DNA of 64,000 bases from Marinifilum sp. N1E240 (GCF_009295825.1 NZ_WHKF01000004.1:310001-374000); one strand, 5' to 3'; positions 25,252 to 34,142 are shown, numbered from the stretch's first letter. The notes: generated from the sequence alone by a model not told the origin. Numbers and translations are program-made.

Positions 25252-25869
25252 TTATTTTAGTTTGTCTTTAAAGATTTTTTTAAATTTCTCCATCTTAGGT
25301 TTGATAACGAAACTACAATAGGGTTGATTGTTGTTATTGTTGAAATAATCTTGATGATAATTCTCAGCGGGATAAAATTTAGAAACCTTTGTTATTTCTG
25401 TTACAATAGGATCATCCCAAGCTCCAGATTCCGCTAATTTATTTTTATAAGATTGTGCAAGTTTCATTTGCTGTTCGGTATGATAAAACACAGCTGATCG
25501 ATATTGTGTTCCCTTATCAGCTCCTTGTCTGTTTAAAGTTGTAGGATTATGCGTTTGCCAAAACACTTCCAATAAATCACCAAAGCTAATTACAGCAGGA
25601 TTGTATGTGATTTGACACACTTCGGCATGACCTGTTTCACCTGTACATATCTCTTTATAAGTTGGATTCTTGGTTTCACCTCCCATATAACCAGAAACAA
25701 CCTGTTCAACACCTTCTAATTCTTGAAAAATTGCCTCTACACACCAAAAGCATCCTGCACCCAAGGTTACAATTTCTAAATTTTTGTTTTCTTTTTCTGT
25801 ATTCATGTTTGTCTTTCCGAATGTAATTCCGGAAAGTAAAACGAATACAACAATAATTGATTTTTTCAT
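25252..25869 (-). CDS. msrA: Peptide-methionine (S)-S-oxide reductase, exported
   Basis: 205 aa. The N-terminal signal-like segment (KKSIIVVFVLLSGITFG) precedes the MsrA domain with the catalytic GAGCFWCVEAIFQ motif, GYMGGETKNPTYKEICTG and AENYHQDYF near the C-terminus. Reduces methionine-S-sulfoxide in proteins. The signal peptide suggests a periplasmic location, where a thiol partner would be needed; none is seen nearby. Single gene with its own terminator. Confidence 0.95.
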   Translation of the reverse strand: MKKSIIVVFVLLSGITFGKTNMNTEKENKNLEIVTLGAGCFWCVEAIFQELEGVEQVVSGYMGGETKNPTYKEICTGETGHAEVCQITYNPAVISFGDLLEVFWQTHNPTTLNRQGADKGTQYRSAVFYHTEQQMKLAQSYKNKLAESGAWDDPIVTEITKVSKFYPAENYHQDYFNNNNNQPYCSFVIKPKMEKFKKIFKDKLK

Positions 25870-25989
25870 CTCTTCCGGTTTTTATTATTTATAATGAGTC
25901 TAAAGATAGCTTTTGAATGAATTAAATCAAAGTTAAAAGATCTTAAACTCTTAAAACGTTTGTCAATATATTCTTCATTATATTTGAAT

Positions 25990-26568
25990 ATGATTAAGGA
26001 AAAAAAAATTGTTGGTATTATATTATCAGGTGGCAAAAGTTCCAGAATGGGAACAGAAAAAGGATTGGTTGCATGGAATGGAAAACCATTAATAGAATAC
26101 TCTCTTGAATGTATCCGAGGTATTTGTGATCAAATCGTAATTAGCTCCAATAAAAATTGCTACAACTATTTAAATCTGCCCGTTATTAACGATGAAATAA
26201 AAGAGTGTGGACCAATAGGTGGGATTTATTCTTGTATGAAAAAAATAAAAGCTGATTTGTATCTTGTTATTTCCTGTGATGTTCCCAATGTACCAACTCA
26301 ATTATTTACAGATATGATTGGTGATATTGAAGATGCTGATTTAATTTGTCCAATTGATGATAGCAATAGAAAACAACCATTGATATCGGTATACAGTGCA
26401 AATTGTTTATCTATTCTTACAAGTGAGCTTATGGATGGCAACTATAAAATGATGCGGCTTTTGGATTTATTAAAAGTAAAACTATTTCAGATTTCTCCAA
26501 ATCTAGATTATTACAATTCGAAACTATTGTCTAATGCCAACTCACCTGATGATGTTGCATCTCTTTAA
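25990..26568 (+). CDS. mobA: Molybdenum cofactor guanylyltransferase
   Basis: 192 aa from the ATG at 25990; a TTG at 25960 in frame is rejected because the family N-terminus begins here (MIKEKKIVGIILSGGKSSRM). The nucleotide-binding LSGGKSSRMGTEKG loop, DEIKECGPIGGIYSCM, and SCDVPNVPT with the Asp Mg ligand are typical. It converts Mo-MPT plus GTP to the bis-MGD precursor needed by DMSO-reductase-family enzymes, such as the molybdoenzyme encoded 331 bp downstream. Confidence 0.93.
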   Translation: MIKEKKIVGIILSGGKSSRMGTEKGLVAWNGKPLIEYSLECIRGICDQIVISSNKNCYNYLNLPVINDEIKECGPIGGIYSCMKKIKADLYLVISCDVPNVPTQLFTDMIGDIEDADLICPIDDSNRKQPLISVYSANCLSILTSELMDGNYKMMRLLDLLKVKLFQISPNLDYYNSKLLSNANSPDDVASL

Positions 26569-26899
26569 TAAACTCTATTAATACTGATTTAGATCGGTAT
26601 TTAAAATGCTGATGTGAATGCTAAAAACAATAAAGAGTGTCAATGAATTAAGGACAAATATGTCTTTTATTGTGAGTTGATTGAAGAATTATTACATCAA
26701 ATGCAATTTAGTAAAGATCTAAATAGTTGCATATTTGTTTGTATCAGTGCTTTCCACGTTTTCTCTTTCTTTAGATCAATTTAAAAGAAGCTTATTGTGT
26801 TCTACAACATGTTTTCATGTACCCTTTTGATATATGTTTACATCCATAGATATAGTTTTCTATATGTGTTCATGTGTTAAAGCATAAAGAAGTCACAAG
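26569..26899. other. Intergenic region upstream of the molybdoenzyme operon
   Basis: 331 bp without a gene. It holds a weak hairpin just after mobA (26580-26601, 9-bp arms with one G-U pair) that may terminate mobA, several AT-rich inverted repeats, and the dyad at 26830-26853. A ten-base word TTTGTATCAG at 26738-26747 recurs at 32556-32565 upstream of the porin gene. I could not assign a convincing -33/-7 pair. Confidence 0.5.
26830..26853. promoter_or_regulatory. Dyad upstream of the molybdoenzyme operon
   Basis: ATATATG, 8 nt, CATAGAT: an inverted repeat with one mismatch, centred about 60 nt before the phsA-like ATG. A perfect version (ATATATG-N8-CATATAT) sits about 77 nt before the porin gene at 32781. 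It could be a binding site for a dimeric regulator. AT-richness makes chance possible. Confidence 0.4.
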
Positions 26900-29137
26900 A
26901 TGAAGAGCAGAAGACAATTTATTAAAATTAGTTCCTTAAGTGCCGCTGGATTAATTTTTGGTGGAGGATTATTAGAATCCTTCGCTAATAATTTGGTGAG
27001 GGATAATAAATCATACTTTAAGGGACCATATGATTTTACTCGTACTCCAACCTATTGTGAGGTATGTTTTTGGAAATGTGCCGGCTGGGTTTATAAGGAT
27101 GAAAATGGTAGAATCAAAAAGATAATTGGAAACGATTTAGACCCTAATTGTAATGGCCGATTTTGTCCAAGAGGAACGGGCGGGGTTGGAATGTATTTCG
27201 ATGAGGATCGCTTAAAAACTCCATTAATCCGTAAAGAGATAGATGGAAATCAAACCTACGTTGAAGCAAGTTGGGATGAGGCTTTCGAGTTAATTGCAAC
27301 TAAAATGAAGCAAATTAAGAAGGAGCATGGTCCTGAATCTACTGCTTTATTTACCCATGGTTCTGGTGGGAAATACTTTGGCAAGCTTTTAAAGGCTTTT
27401 GGTTCGAATAATATAGCTGCACCATCTTATGCACAATGCAGAGGACCTCGTGAAGTTGCCTTTATTGCAACTTATGGGCAAGGTATAAACTCTCCTGAGA
27501 ATACAGATATTAGAGATACAAAATGTTTGGTTTTAATTGGGTCGCACTTAGGTGAGAACATGCACAATGGTCAGGTTCAGGAAATGTCTGATGCTATTGA
27601 CAAAGGTGCGAATATTATAACTGTTGATCCCCGTTTTTCAACTGTTGCGGGTAAATCAAAACATTGGTTGCCAATTAAACCTGCTACCGATAATGCACTT
27701 CTGCTTGCATGGATGAATGTGATCATCAACGAAGAACTATACGACAAAAAGTATGTAGAAAAATATACATTTGGTTTTGATCAATTGAAAGATCATGTCC
27801 AAAGATATACTCCTGAATGGGCTTACGGTGTGACAACTATAAAACCACAACAGATTCGTGAAACTGCCAGAGAAATGGCAAATGCTGCTCCTGCAGTAAT
27901 TGTTCATCCTGGTCGTCATGTAACCTGGTATGGAGACGACACGCAGCGCTTGCGTGCTGTAGCTATCTTAAATGCCTTATTAGGAAGTTGGGGAAGACGT
28001 GGTGGATTTTATAATCCTGAAAAAGCAACGGTTCCACATTACAAACTTCCAGCTTTTCCTAAGCCAAGTAAGAATTGGCGCGATGCTATGAATGGCAAGT
28101 ACAATTTGGCTGATTTAGCATTGGCTTCAGGGGTTTGTGATGCATCTATTCCATCGCCTGATTTGGATTACTCAGTCAGAGCCTGGATCGTAAATGGAAC
28201 TAACTTAATCAATACTTTACCAAATCAAAAGAAAACTATTGATGCAATTCAAGGTTTGGATTTGATGGTTGTTGTGGATACAATGCCTATGGAAATTACT
28301 GGATATGCAGATGTTGTTCTTCCTGAATGTACATATTTGGAAAGATACGATGCTTTAAGAATATCGCAGGGAAGAGAGCCAAGTATTGCATTAAGAATGC
28401 CAGCTGTTGATCCACTTTATAATACCAAACCAGCTTATTGGATGGCTCGAGAATTAGCCAAGAAGCTCGATTTACAAGATTATTTTCCATTTGAGAATAT
28501 TGAAGAAGAAATTGATTGGGAATTGAAGCAGGTTGGCACTTCACTCGAAGAAATGCAACGAGTGGGAGTGAAGAAGTTGGAAAGAGAATTTGATGATTTG
28601 TACTTTTCAGATGGAGAGGATATAGAGTTTAATACCAATACAGGCAAAATTGAACTGTATTCAACAGCTCTTGAAGAAGAAGGTTTTGAACCAATGCCTG
28701 TATATACTCCACATCCTGAACCAGCAGAAGGATTTTACCGTTTGATTTATGGTCGTGCTCCAATGCATACCTTCAGTAGAACGGCTAACAATCCAAATCT
28801 TACTGACTTAATGGATGAAAACACTTGTTGGGTGAATCCTAAAGTTGCTAAAGAATGGGATTTGGAAAATGATCAATATGTGTATTTGGAAAATCAGGAT
28901 GGTATTGTATCTGAGTTTCCAATTAAAGTAAGAGTTACTGAAAGAATCCGTTTTGATTCTGTTTATATGGTTCATGGATTTGGACATTCCGAAAAGAGAA
29001 TGAAACGCTGTTTCGCTAAAGGAGTTAGTGATACTCAAATGATTACGAATGTAATGACCGATCCGATTATGGGAGGAACTGGAATGCGTGGAAATTTTGT
29101 AACATTTAGAACTGATATTAAAAAATCGGAGGTGTAA
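26900..29137 (+). CDS. Molybdopterin oxidoreductase, PhsA/PsrA type (thiosulfate/polysulfide reductase catalytic subunit)
   Basis: 745 aa. Tat signal SRRQFIKISS at 3-12. A 4Fe-4S site has Cys53, Cys56, Cys60 and Cys89 (C-x2-C-x3-C-x28-C). The probable molybdenum ligand is Cys180 (APSYAQCRGP), as in PhsA/PsrA. The MGD-binding blocks are IGSHLGENMHNGQ, TVDPRFSTVA and GRAPMHTFSRTANNP. It reduces a sulfur oxyanion or polysulfide at the periplasmic face; tetrathionate or arsenate use is not excluded. First gene of a six-gene operon with FeS and NrfD subunits, YeeE proteins and a rhodanese, which argue for sulfur chemistry. Confidence 0.93.
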   Translation: MKSRRQFIKISSLSAAGLIFGGGLLESFANNLVRDNKSYFKGPYDFTRTPTYCEVCFWKCAGWVYKDENGRIKKIIGNDLDPNCNGRFCPRGTGGVGMYFDEDRLKTPLIRKEIDGNQTYVEASWDEAFELIATKMKQIKKEHGPESTALFTHGSGGKYFGKLLKAFGSNNIAAPSYAQCRGPREVAFIATYGQGINSPENTDIRDTKCLVLIGSHLGENMHNGQVQEMSDAIDKGANIITVDPRFSTVAGKSKHWLPIKPATDNALLLAWMNVIINEELYDKKYVEKYTFGFDQLKDHVQRYTPEWAYGVTTIKPQQIRETAREMANAAPAVIVHPGRHVTWYGDDTQRLRAVAILNALLGSWGRRGGFYNPEKATVPHYKLPAFPKPSKNWRDAMNGKYNLADLALASGVCDASIPSPDLDYSVRAWIVNGTNLINTLPNQKKTIDAIQGLDLMVVVDTMPMEITGYADVVLPECTYLERYDALRISQGREPSIALRMPAVDPLYNTKPAYWMARELAKKLDLQDYFPFENIEEEIDWELKQVGTSLEEMQRVGVKKLEREFDDLYFSDGEDIEFNTNTGKIELYSTALEEEGFEPMPVYTPHPEPAEGFYRLIYGRAPMHTFSRTANNPNLTDLMDENTCWVNPKVAKEWDLENDQYVYLENQDGIVSEFPIKVRVTERIRFDSVYMVHGFGHSEKRMKRCFAKGVSDTQMITNVMTDPIMGGTGMRGNFVTFRTDIKKSEV

Positions 29138-29140
29138 GCT

Positions 29141-29674
29141 ATGAGATATGCAATGGCTATTGATACTAAAAAGTGTGTAGGTTGCAGCGACTGTGTAGTA
29201 GCTTGCCAAACCGAAAATGATGTACCGATCGGGTATTGCCGCGATTGGGTGGTGGAGGTAATGGATGGAACTTATCCTCAATTGGAGATGGAATTACGTT
29301 CGGAGAGATGTAATCAATGTGAAAACTCTCCATGTGTTCGTTGTTGCCCAACCGGAGCAAGTCATTACTCCGAAGGAGGAACAGTATTGGTTACCAAAAA
29401 TGAATGTATTGGATGTAGTGCCTGTATTACATCTTGTCCTTACGATGCTCGTTTTGTTCATCCTGAAGGATATGTGGATAAATGTACTTTCTGCATTCAT
29501 AGAGTGAAGAAGGGAATGCAGCCGGCATGTGTAGCAGTTTGTCCAACCAAGTGTATGTACTTTGGTGATTTGGATGATCCTAGAAGTGAAGTTTCACAGA
29601 TCTTAAAAAAGAGAAAATCTAAAACTTTAATACCAGAAGCAGGTACCAAACCACATTTGTATTTCCTAATCTGA
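29141..29674 (+). CDS. 4Fe-4S ferredoxin subunit (PhsB/PsrB type)
   Basis: 177 aa with 16 cysteines arranged as four 4Fe-4S clusters: KKCVGCSDCVVACQTEND at the N-terminus, RCNQCENSPCVRCCPTGAS, ECIGCSACITSCPYDARF and KCTFCIHRVKKGMQPACVAV. It lacks its own signal and is expected to travel with the Tat-exported catalytic subunit, passing electrons from the NrfD anchor to the molybdenum site. It starts 3 nt after the catalytic gene and 13 nt before the anchor gene. Confidence 0.95.
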   Translation: MRYAMAIDTKKCVGCSDCVVACQTENDVPIGYCRDWVVEVMDGTYPQLEMELRSERCNQCENSPCVRCCPTGASHYSEGGTVLVTKNECIGCSACITSCPYDARFVHPEGYVDKCTFCIHRVKKGMQPACVAVCPTKCMYFGDLDDPRSEVSQILKKRKSKTLIPEAGTKPHLYFLI

Positions 29675-29687
29675 TAAATATTACCCT

Positions 29688-30629
29688 ATGAGAGAAGAAA
29701 TAATTATAAGTGGAAGAAATAATCCACTAATTGATCCTCAGTTACATGTTTGGCACTGGGAAATACCAACATACCTTTTTCTTGGAGGATTGGCGGCAGG
29801 ATTAATGTTTTTTGCGGCACTTTATACCATTCGAAATAAGGAGAATAAATATAAAACAGCAGTGCAAATTGCTCCAATGCTGGCACCAATTGCCCTAATG
29901 CTGGGTTTGGTTGCTCTGTTTTTGGATTTGCATCATAAATTGTATTTCTGGAGATTGTATACCACAATACGTTTAGAGTCACCAATGTCTTGGGGAGCCT
30001 GGACATTAATGGTTGTTACTCCTATTTCTATGATTTGGACAGCAATGCATATTAAAGAAGTGTTTCCTAGATGGAATTGGAAATTTGATGTGATTGAAGA
30101 ATTAATAGAGTTCTTTAAGAAAAATAAGAAAACAATTGCCTGGATCATGTTGATTTCATCAGTAATACTGGGAATTTATACAGGAATTTTGTTTTCAGCT
30201 TTTAATGCACGTCCGCTTTGGAATACATCTATTTTAGGACCTTTGTTTCTTGCATCAGGATTATCGGCGGGAGCAGCTGTTGTAATTTGGATGTCTAAAA
30301 ATCATGCAGAACGCAAGCGCTTTGCCCAATTGGATTTAATGATTATAGGAATAGAATTATTTTTGATCATTCATATGTTCATGGGATTTTTGGCAAGTAC
30401 ACAAGTACAAATCGATGCGGCAAATTTATTTTTAGGTGGTGCATATACTGCACCCTTCTGGATTTTCGTTGTATTACTTGGGATGATTGTTCCAGCAATA
30501 CTTGAAGGAATGGAATTAAAAGGGTATAAAATTCCAGTTGCAATACCGGTAGTATTAGTGCTGTTTGGAAGTGTGATGCTTAGATTTTTAATTTCTAATG
30601 CAGGACAAGCTAGCAGATGGCTTTATTAA
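29688..30629 (+). CDS. NrfD/PsrC-type membrane anchor (quinol-oxidising subunit)
   Basis: 313 aa, about eight hydrophobic helices. The opening HVWHWEIPTYLFLGGLAAG is the NrfD/PsrC hallmark; LDLHHKLYFWRLYTTIRLESPMS follows, with acidic and aromatic residues near the quinol site. It should oxidise menaquinol (made by the men genes at 14.6-24.4 kb) and feed the ferredoxin subunit. Its stop is 34 nt before the YeeE gene ATG. Confidence 0.94.
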   Translation: MREEIIISGRNNPLIDPQLHVWHWEIPTYLFLGGLAAGLMFFAALYTIRNKENKYKTAVQIAPMLAPIALMLGLVALFLDLHHKLYFWRLYTTIRLESPMSWGAWTLMVVTPISMIWTAMHIKEVFPRWNWKFDVIEELIEFFKKNKKTIAWIMLISSVILGIYTGILFSAFNARPLWNTSILGPLFLASGLSAGAAVVIWMSKNHAERKRFAQLDLMIIGIELFLIIHMFMGFLASTQVQIDAANLFLGGAYTAPFWIFVVLLGMIVPAILEGMELKGYKIPVAIPVVLVLFGSVMLRFLISNAGQASRWLY

Positions 30630-30663
30630 CCAAATTTTGAGAATAAACTTAAAACACTATAAA

Positions 30664-31185
30664 ATGAGCGAAGTGAAAAAAACAAAATACTTTAATCCGT
30701 ATATCGGAGGTGTATTGTTAGGACTTGTGCTTTTGGCGGCAAATTTTGTTTCTGGTCGTGGATTGGGAGCAAGTGGTGCAATTAAAAGTGCTGTGGTATC
30801 TACAGTAAATACTGTTGCTCCAACTCATGCCGAAAATGCGACATATTATAAGGAGTATAATGAAACACATTCAAACCCAATGAAATCCTGGTTGGTATTT
30901 CAATTAATGGGCGTATTAGTAGGAGGATTTTTATCAGGAGCTTTTGCGAAACGTTTAAAATTTAAAGTGGAGCACTCTCCAAAAATCACATCAAAACGAA
31001 GAATTATTTTTGCAATTCTTGGAGGAATGTTCTTTGGTTTTGGTTCTCAATTAGGACGTGGATGTACAAGTGGATCTGCTTTAAGTGGAATGGCTGTGCT
31101 TTCGGTTGGAGGATTTTTAACCATGGCATGTATATTCGGAACAGCATTTGCCTTGGCTTACTTTTTTAGAAAGAACTGGATTTAA
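30664..31185 (+). CDS. YeeE/YedE family protein, N-terminal-half type
   Basis: 173 aa from the ATG at 30664; upstream in-frame codons lie within the anchor gene. Four to five helices. The family motif QLGRGCTSGSALSGMAVLS carries the conserved cysteine. The known homologue TsuA moves thiosulfate through the inner membrane, with cysteines relaying the sulfane sulfur. Here the protein is half-length and paired with a second half-length gene 25 nt downstream, so the two may form one channel. Note the hydrophilic insert (about 45-75). Confidence 0.9.
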   Translation: MSEVKKTKYFNPYIGGVLLGLVLLAANFVSGRGLGASGAIKSAVVSTVNTVAPTHAENATYYKEYNETHSNPMKSWLVFQLMGVLVGGFLSGAFAKRLKFKVEHSPKITSKRRIIFAILGGMFFGFGSQLGRGCTSGSALSGMAVLSVGGFLTMACIFGTAFALAYFFRKNWI

Positions 31186-31210
31186 TTTTAAATGTATAAA
31201 CAAATAGATT

Positions 31211-31801
31211 ATGGCACCATTAATTGTTAATGAAATAATTTCACCAGACACCAATTTGTTAATTGCATTTTTAATTGGAATTGGTTTTGGATTTGTGTTA
31301 GAAGGTAGTGGATTTTCGTCGAGTCGAAAGTTGGCGGGAATGTTCTACGGATATGACACAACGGTATTAAAAGTATTCTTTACAGCTGCAATAACAGCAA
31401 TGGTTGGGATGTTGTTTTTTAGTCTTTTCGGATGGATAGATTTAGATTTTGTATACATTAATCCAACTTATATTACTTCGGCAATAGTCGGAGGAGTAGT
31501 TATGGGGGTAGGCTTCATCATGGGTGGATTTTGTCCTGGAACTGCCTTTTGTGCAATATCCATAGGTAAATTAGATGCTTTGGCATTTATAGGAGGATTA
31601 ACATTAGGTATTGTATTTTTTACTGAAGGTTACCCATTGTTTGAAGAGATGTATAAAGCGAATTTTATAGGTACACCTACAATGAATGAGTTACTTGATA
31701 TTCCAAGAGGAGTATTCGCTTTAGGATTAATTTTGATGGCATTTGCTATGTTTTGGGTTGGCGAATGGGCTGAGAAAAAATTTCCTCGTGAGGAGTATTA
31801 A
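31211..31801 (+). CDS. YeeE/YedE family protein, second half-size partner
   Basis: 196 aa with about five helices. Motifs GFGFVLEGSGFSSSRKLAGM and MGGFCPGTAFCAISIGKLDA contain two conserved cysteines (FCPGTAFC). Together with the preceding gene it corresponds to the two halves of a full YeeE/TsuA sulfur transporter. Position between the membrane anchor and the rhodanese gene implies supply or removal of sulfane sulfur for the molybdoenzyme. Function is inferred from family and context. Confidence 0.9.
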   Translation: MAPLIVNEIISPDTNLLIAFLIGIGFGFVLEGSGFSSSRKLAGMFYGYDTTVLKVFFTAAITAMVGMLFFSLFGWIDLDFVYINPTYITSAIVGGVVMGVGFIMGGFCPGTAFCAISIGKLDALAFIGGLTLGIVFFTEGYPLFEEMYKANFIGTPTMNELLDIPRGVFALGLILMAFAMFWVGEWAEKKFPREEY

Positions 31802-31824
31802 TTAAAACTGTTAAAATCAATATC

Positions 31825-32445
31825 ATGAATATAAGATTAATACTAGCATCGATATTTATTCCATTGGGAATTATTATTGCTGCAGTACCCGAAAATACAA
31901 CCAAGCAATATAAATTAACTGCTGCAGAATTGCTTGATGAGGTAAAAGATGGAACTCAGTTTGTAAGTACAGATGAGATTGCTGATATGTTGGTTCATGG
32001 AGATCCAAGTCTTCAGTTAATTGATGTTCGTTCTCAGGCAGAATTTGAGAAGTATAATTTGCCTGGTTCTGTTAATATTCCTTTAACAGATATTCTATCA
32101 GATGACTATGAAGAGTATTTAGATCAGGGAGTTAAGATGAATGTTTTTTATTCAAATGGAAATTTAAAAGCCAACGAAGCCTGGATGATTACCAGACAAT
32201 TGGGTTTTGAGAATAATTTTGTGTTACAAGGCGGTTTAAATTATTGGGCTGAAACCATTTTGAATCCACAAGCACCAAAATCTGTAATGGCGGATGACGA
32301 AATTGCCAAATACGATTTTAGAAAAGGTGCAAGTGCTGCACTTGGTGGAGGTAACGAAGTTGTGTCGAGTTCCAATACAGCTAAAAAACCTAAACCAACT
32401 ATTAAAAAGAGAAAAAAGAAAAAGAGAGTCGCTGGTGGATGCTAG
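31825..32445 (+). CDS. Rhodanese-like protein lacking the catalytic Cys, with C-terminal GGC
   Basis: 206 aa. An N-terminal hydrophobic segment (about 3-21) suggests periplasmic location or anchoring. The rhodanese fold is recognisable (LIDVRSQAEFEKYNLPGSVNIP, then QGGLNYWAETI), but the active-site loop reads VFYSNGN with Ser110 where Cys is normal. The tail is an extremely basic stretch (KKPKPTIKKRKKKKR) ending VAGGC, so the only cysteine I see is the last residue. Last gene of the sulfur operon. It may be a binding or carrier protein and not a sulfurtransferase; see findings. Confidence 0.9.
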   Translation: MNIRLILASIFIPLGIIIAAVPENTTKQYKLTAAELLDEVKDGTQFVSTDEIADMLVHGDPSLQLIDVRSQAEFEKYNLPGSVNIPLTDILSDDYEEYLDQGVKMNVFYSNGNLKANEAWMITRQLGFENNFVLQGGLNYWAETILNPQAPKSVMADDEIAKYDFRKGASAALGGGNEVVSSSNTAKKPKPTIKKRKKKKRVAGGC

Positions 32446-32466
32446 AAATAGCATTTTAATAATAGA

Positions 32467-32498
32467 AAGCCTTTTTGATTTATCAGAAAGGCTTTTTT
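32467..32498 (+). terminator. Terminator of the sulfur-respiration operon
   Basis: A 12-bp stem AAGCCTTTTTGA / TCAGAAAGGCTT (one G-U pair), loop TTTA, then six T; 21 nt after the rhodanese stop. Confidence 0.88.
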
Positions 32499-32780
32499 GA
32501 TATTAGTAATTTATCTGTTCGGAGTATTTTATCGTTGGTGTCATCGGTATATGTCTTTGTATCAGTTGGTGTTTGCAATGTGCTGATACTCTGTTAATTT
32601 ACATTAAATAAAAATTAACTTTTTCTGGAAAATAATGCATAAGTAAGAGGTTGGTATTTAGATAGTTGGAAATGTGAGTGGTTTGATATGTATATATATG
32701 ATATAAAACATATATGGATGAGTTTAATGTTTCTATTTTGTTTAGCGAATCCTAATTATATCAAAACTAATTCATAAAAA
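32499..32780. other. Intergenic region upstream of the FadL-like porin gene
   Basis: With the preceding terminator this makes a 335-bp gene-free stretch. It contains GTATCAG (32559-32565) and CTGATAC (32583-32589) as an inverted repeat with a 17-nt spacer, the perfect dyad at 32694-32715, and very AT-rich sequence. A good -33/-7 pair was not found. Confidence 0.45.
32694..32715. promoter_or_regulatory. Perfect dyad upstream of the porin gene
   Basis: ATATATG, 8 nt, CATATAT: perfect 7-nt arms. The same arm and spacer length occur, with one mismatch, at 26830-26850 upstream of the molybdoenzyme operon. Suggested operator of a shared regulator; unproven. Confidence 0.42.
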
Positions 32781-34082
32781 ATGAAAAATACTTTTAAGAT
32801 TATTATTGCGGCTCTATTTATTACAGCTGGAACATTTTCAACTCAAAATGCAAATGCGACGGACGGATATTTTGGAGTTGGATATGGTGCACAAAATAAA
32901 GGAGTTGCTGGAGCAGGTATTGCTTGGTATAAAAACTCTTTAATTAACGGTAACCCGGCAGGTCACGTTTTTCTTGGTAAACAATATCAGGTAGGTATTG
33001 GCTTTTTTAATCCAAACAGAGAATATACGGTAACAGGGAATCCTTCTGGTATGGATGGAACATTTGGTTTAATGCCTGGTACTGTCGAGAGTGATTCAAA
33101 ATTATTTCTAATGCCTAGTATGGGTGCAAATTGGATGATTAATGAGAAAAGTAGTTTTTCAGCAACTGTTTTTGGTAACGGAGGTATGAATACTGATTAT
33201 CCAACTCAAACATTTTACGATCAGAGTTCTTCTACAACAGGTGTAGATTTGGCTCAAATGTTTCTAGGATTAACTTACTCTAGAAAAATTGCTGAAAATC
33301 ATAGTTTTGGTGTAACTGCTTTATTGGCTTATCAATACTTTGAAGCTAGAGGTTTAGCTGCATTCGGAGGAATGTCTAGTGATGCTACAAAACTAACGGG
33401 TAATGGTCATGATAATGGATTCGGTTATGGTGTTAGATTTGGTTACATGGGTGAAATTGCAAAAGGATTACATCTAGGTGCTAGTTACCAGACCATGCTT
33501 TATATGAGTGAATTCGATGATTATGCCGGATTATTTGCTGAGCAGGGTGACTTTAATATTCCTTCGACCTGGACTCTTGGTTTAGCTTATGAATTGAATG
33601 AGGATTGGGCTGTTATGGCTGATTTTAAGAGAATTAATTATTCTGATATAGCTGCGGTTTCTAATCCGATGGATCCAATGGCTTTTGCTACAGCTCCGTT
33701 AGGAACTGACAATGGTGCAGGTTTTGGTTGGGAAGATATTAATGTTTTGAAATTTGGTGTTGAGTATGCAGGAGTTGATACATGGACCTTCCGTGGAGGT
33801 TATTCTCATACAGATCAACCTGTTCCAAATAGCGAGGTGATGTTCAATATTTTAGCTCCAGGTGTTATTGAAGATCATATAACATTAGGTTGTTCTAAAA
33901 CTCTTGGTGAATCAGGAAAGGCACTTCATTTAGCTGTTGTATATGCTTTACCAGCGAGTGTTAAAGGATATAATCCAATGGATTTTGATCCTGCTGAAGC
34001 AATGCAAGGAAATATGGTTCCAAATCAGACAATTGAATTAGAAATGAATCAATTCGAAGTTGAAATTGCATTTACTTTCTAA
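32781..34082 (+). CDS. Outer membrane protein, FadL/OmpP1 family
   Basis: 433 aa with a signal peptide (about 1-26, ending NANA). The mature start TDGYFGVGYGAQNKGVAGAGIA is the FadL/OmpP1/TodX N-terminal hatch region, followed by beta-barrel strands, SYQTMLYMSEFDDYAG, and a C-terminal strand ending in Phe (QFEVEIAFTF), the usual barrel-assembly signal. Such porins admit hydrophobic compounds. Placement after the sulfur operon and a shared upstream dyad suggest co-use, perhaps hydrophobic sulfur species; this is speculation. Confidence 0.9.
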   Translation: MKNTFKIIIAALFITAGTFSTQNANATDGYFGVGYGAQNKGVAGAGIAWYKNSLINGNPAGHVFLGKQYQVGIGFFNPNREYTVTGNPSGMDGTFGLMPGTVESDSKLFLMPSMGANWMINEKSSFSATVFGNGGMNTDYPTQTFYDQSSSTTGVDLAQMFLGLTYSRKIAENHSFGVTALLAYQYFEARGLAAFGGMSSDATKLTGNGHDNGFGYGVRFGYMGEIAKGLHLGASYQTMLYMSEFDDYAGLFAEQGDFNIPSTWTLGLAYELNEDWAVMADFKRINYSDIAAVSNPMDPMAFATAPLGTDNGAGFGWEDINVLKFGVEYAGVDTWTFRGGYSHTDQPVPNSEVMFNILAPGVIEDHITLGCSKTLGESGKALHLAVVYALPASVKGYNPMDFDPAEAMQGNMVPNQTIELEMNQFEVEIAFTF

Positions 34083-34101
34083 TAAAACTTTAATGATATA
34101 T

Positions 34102-34138
34102 AAAAGAGGTTTTTCAATTTGAAAAATCTCTTTTTTGT
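34102..34138 (+). terminator. Terminator after the porin gene
   Basis: A long stem of about 15 bp (AAAAGAGGTTTTTCA / TGAAAAATCTCTTTT, one G-U) with loop ATT and trailing T run. It lies 4 nt from the end of the convergent ATP-grasp gene and could serve both. Confidence 0.85.
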
Positions 34139-34142
34139 TTTA

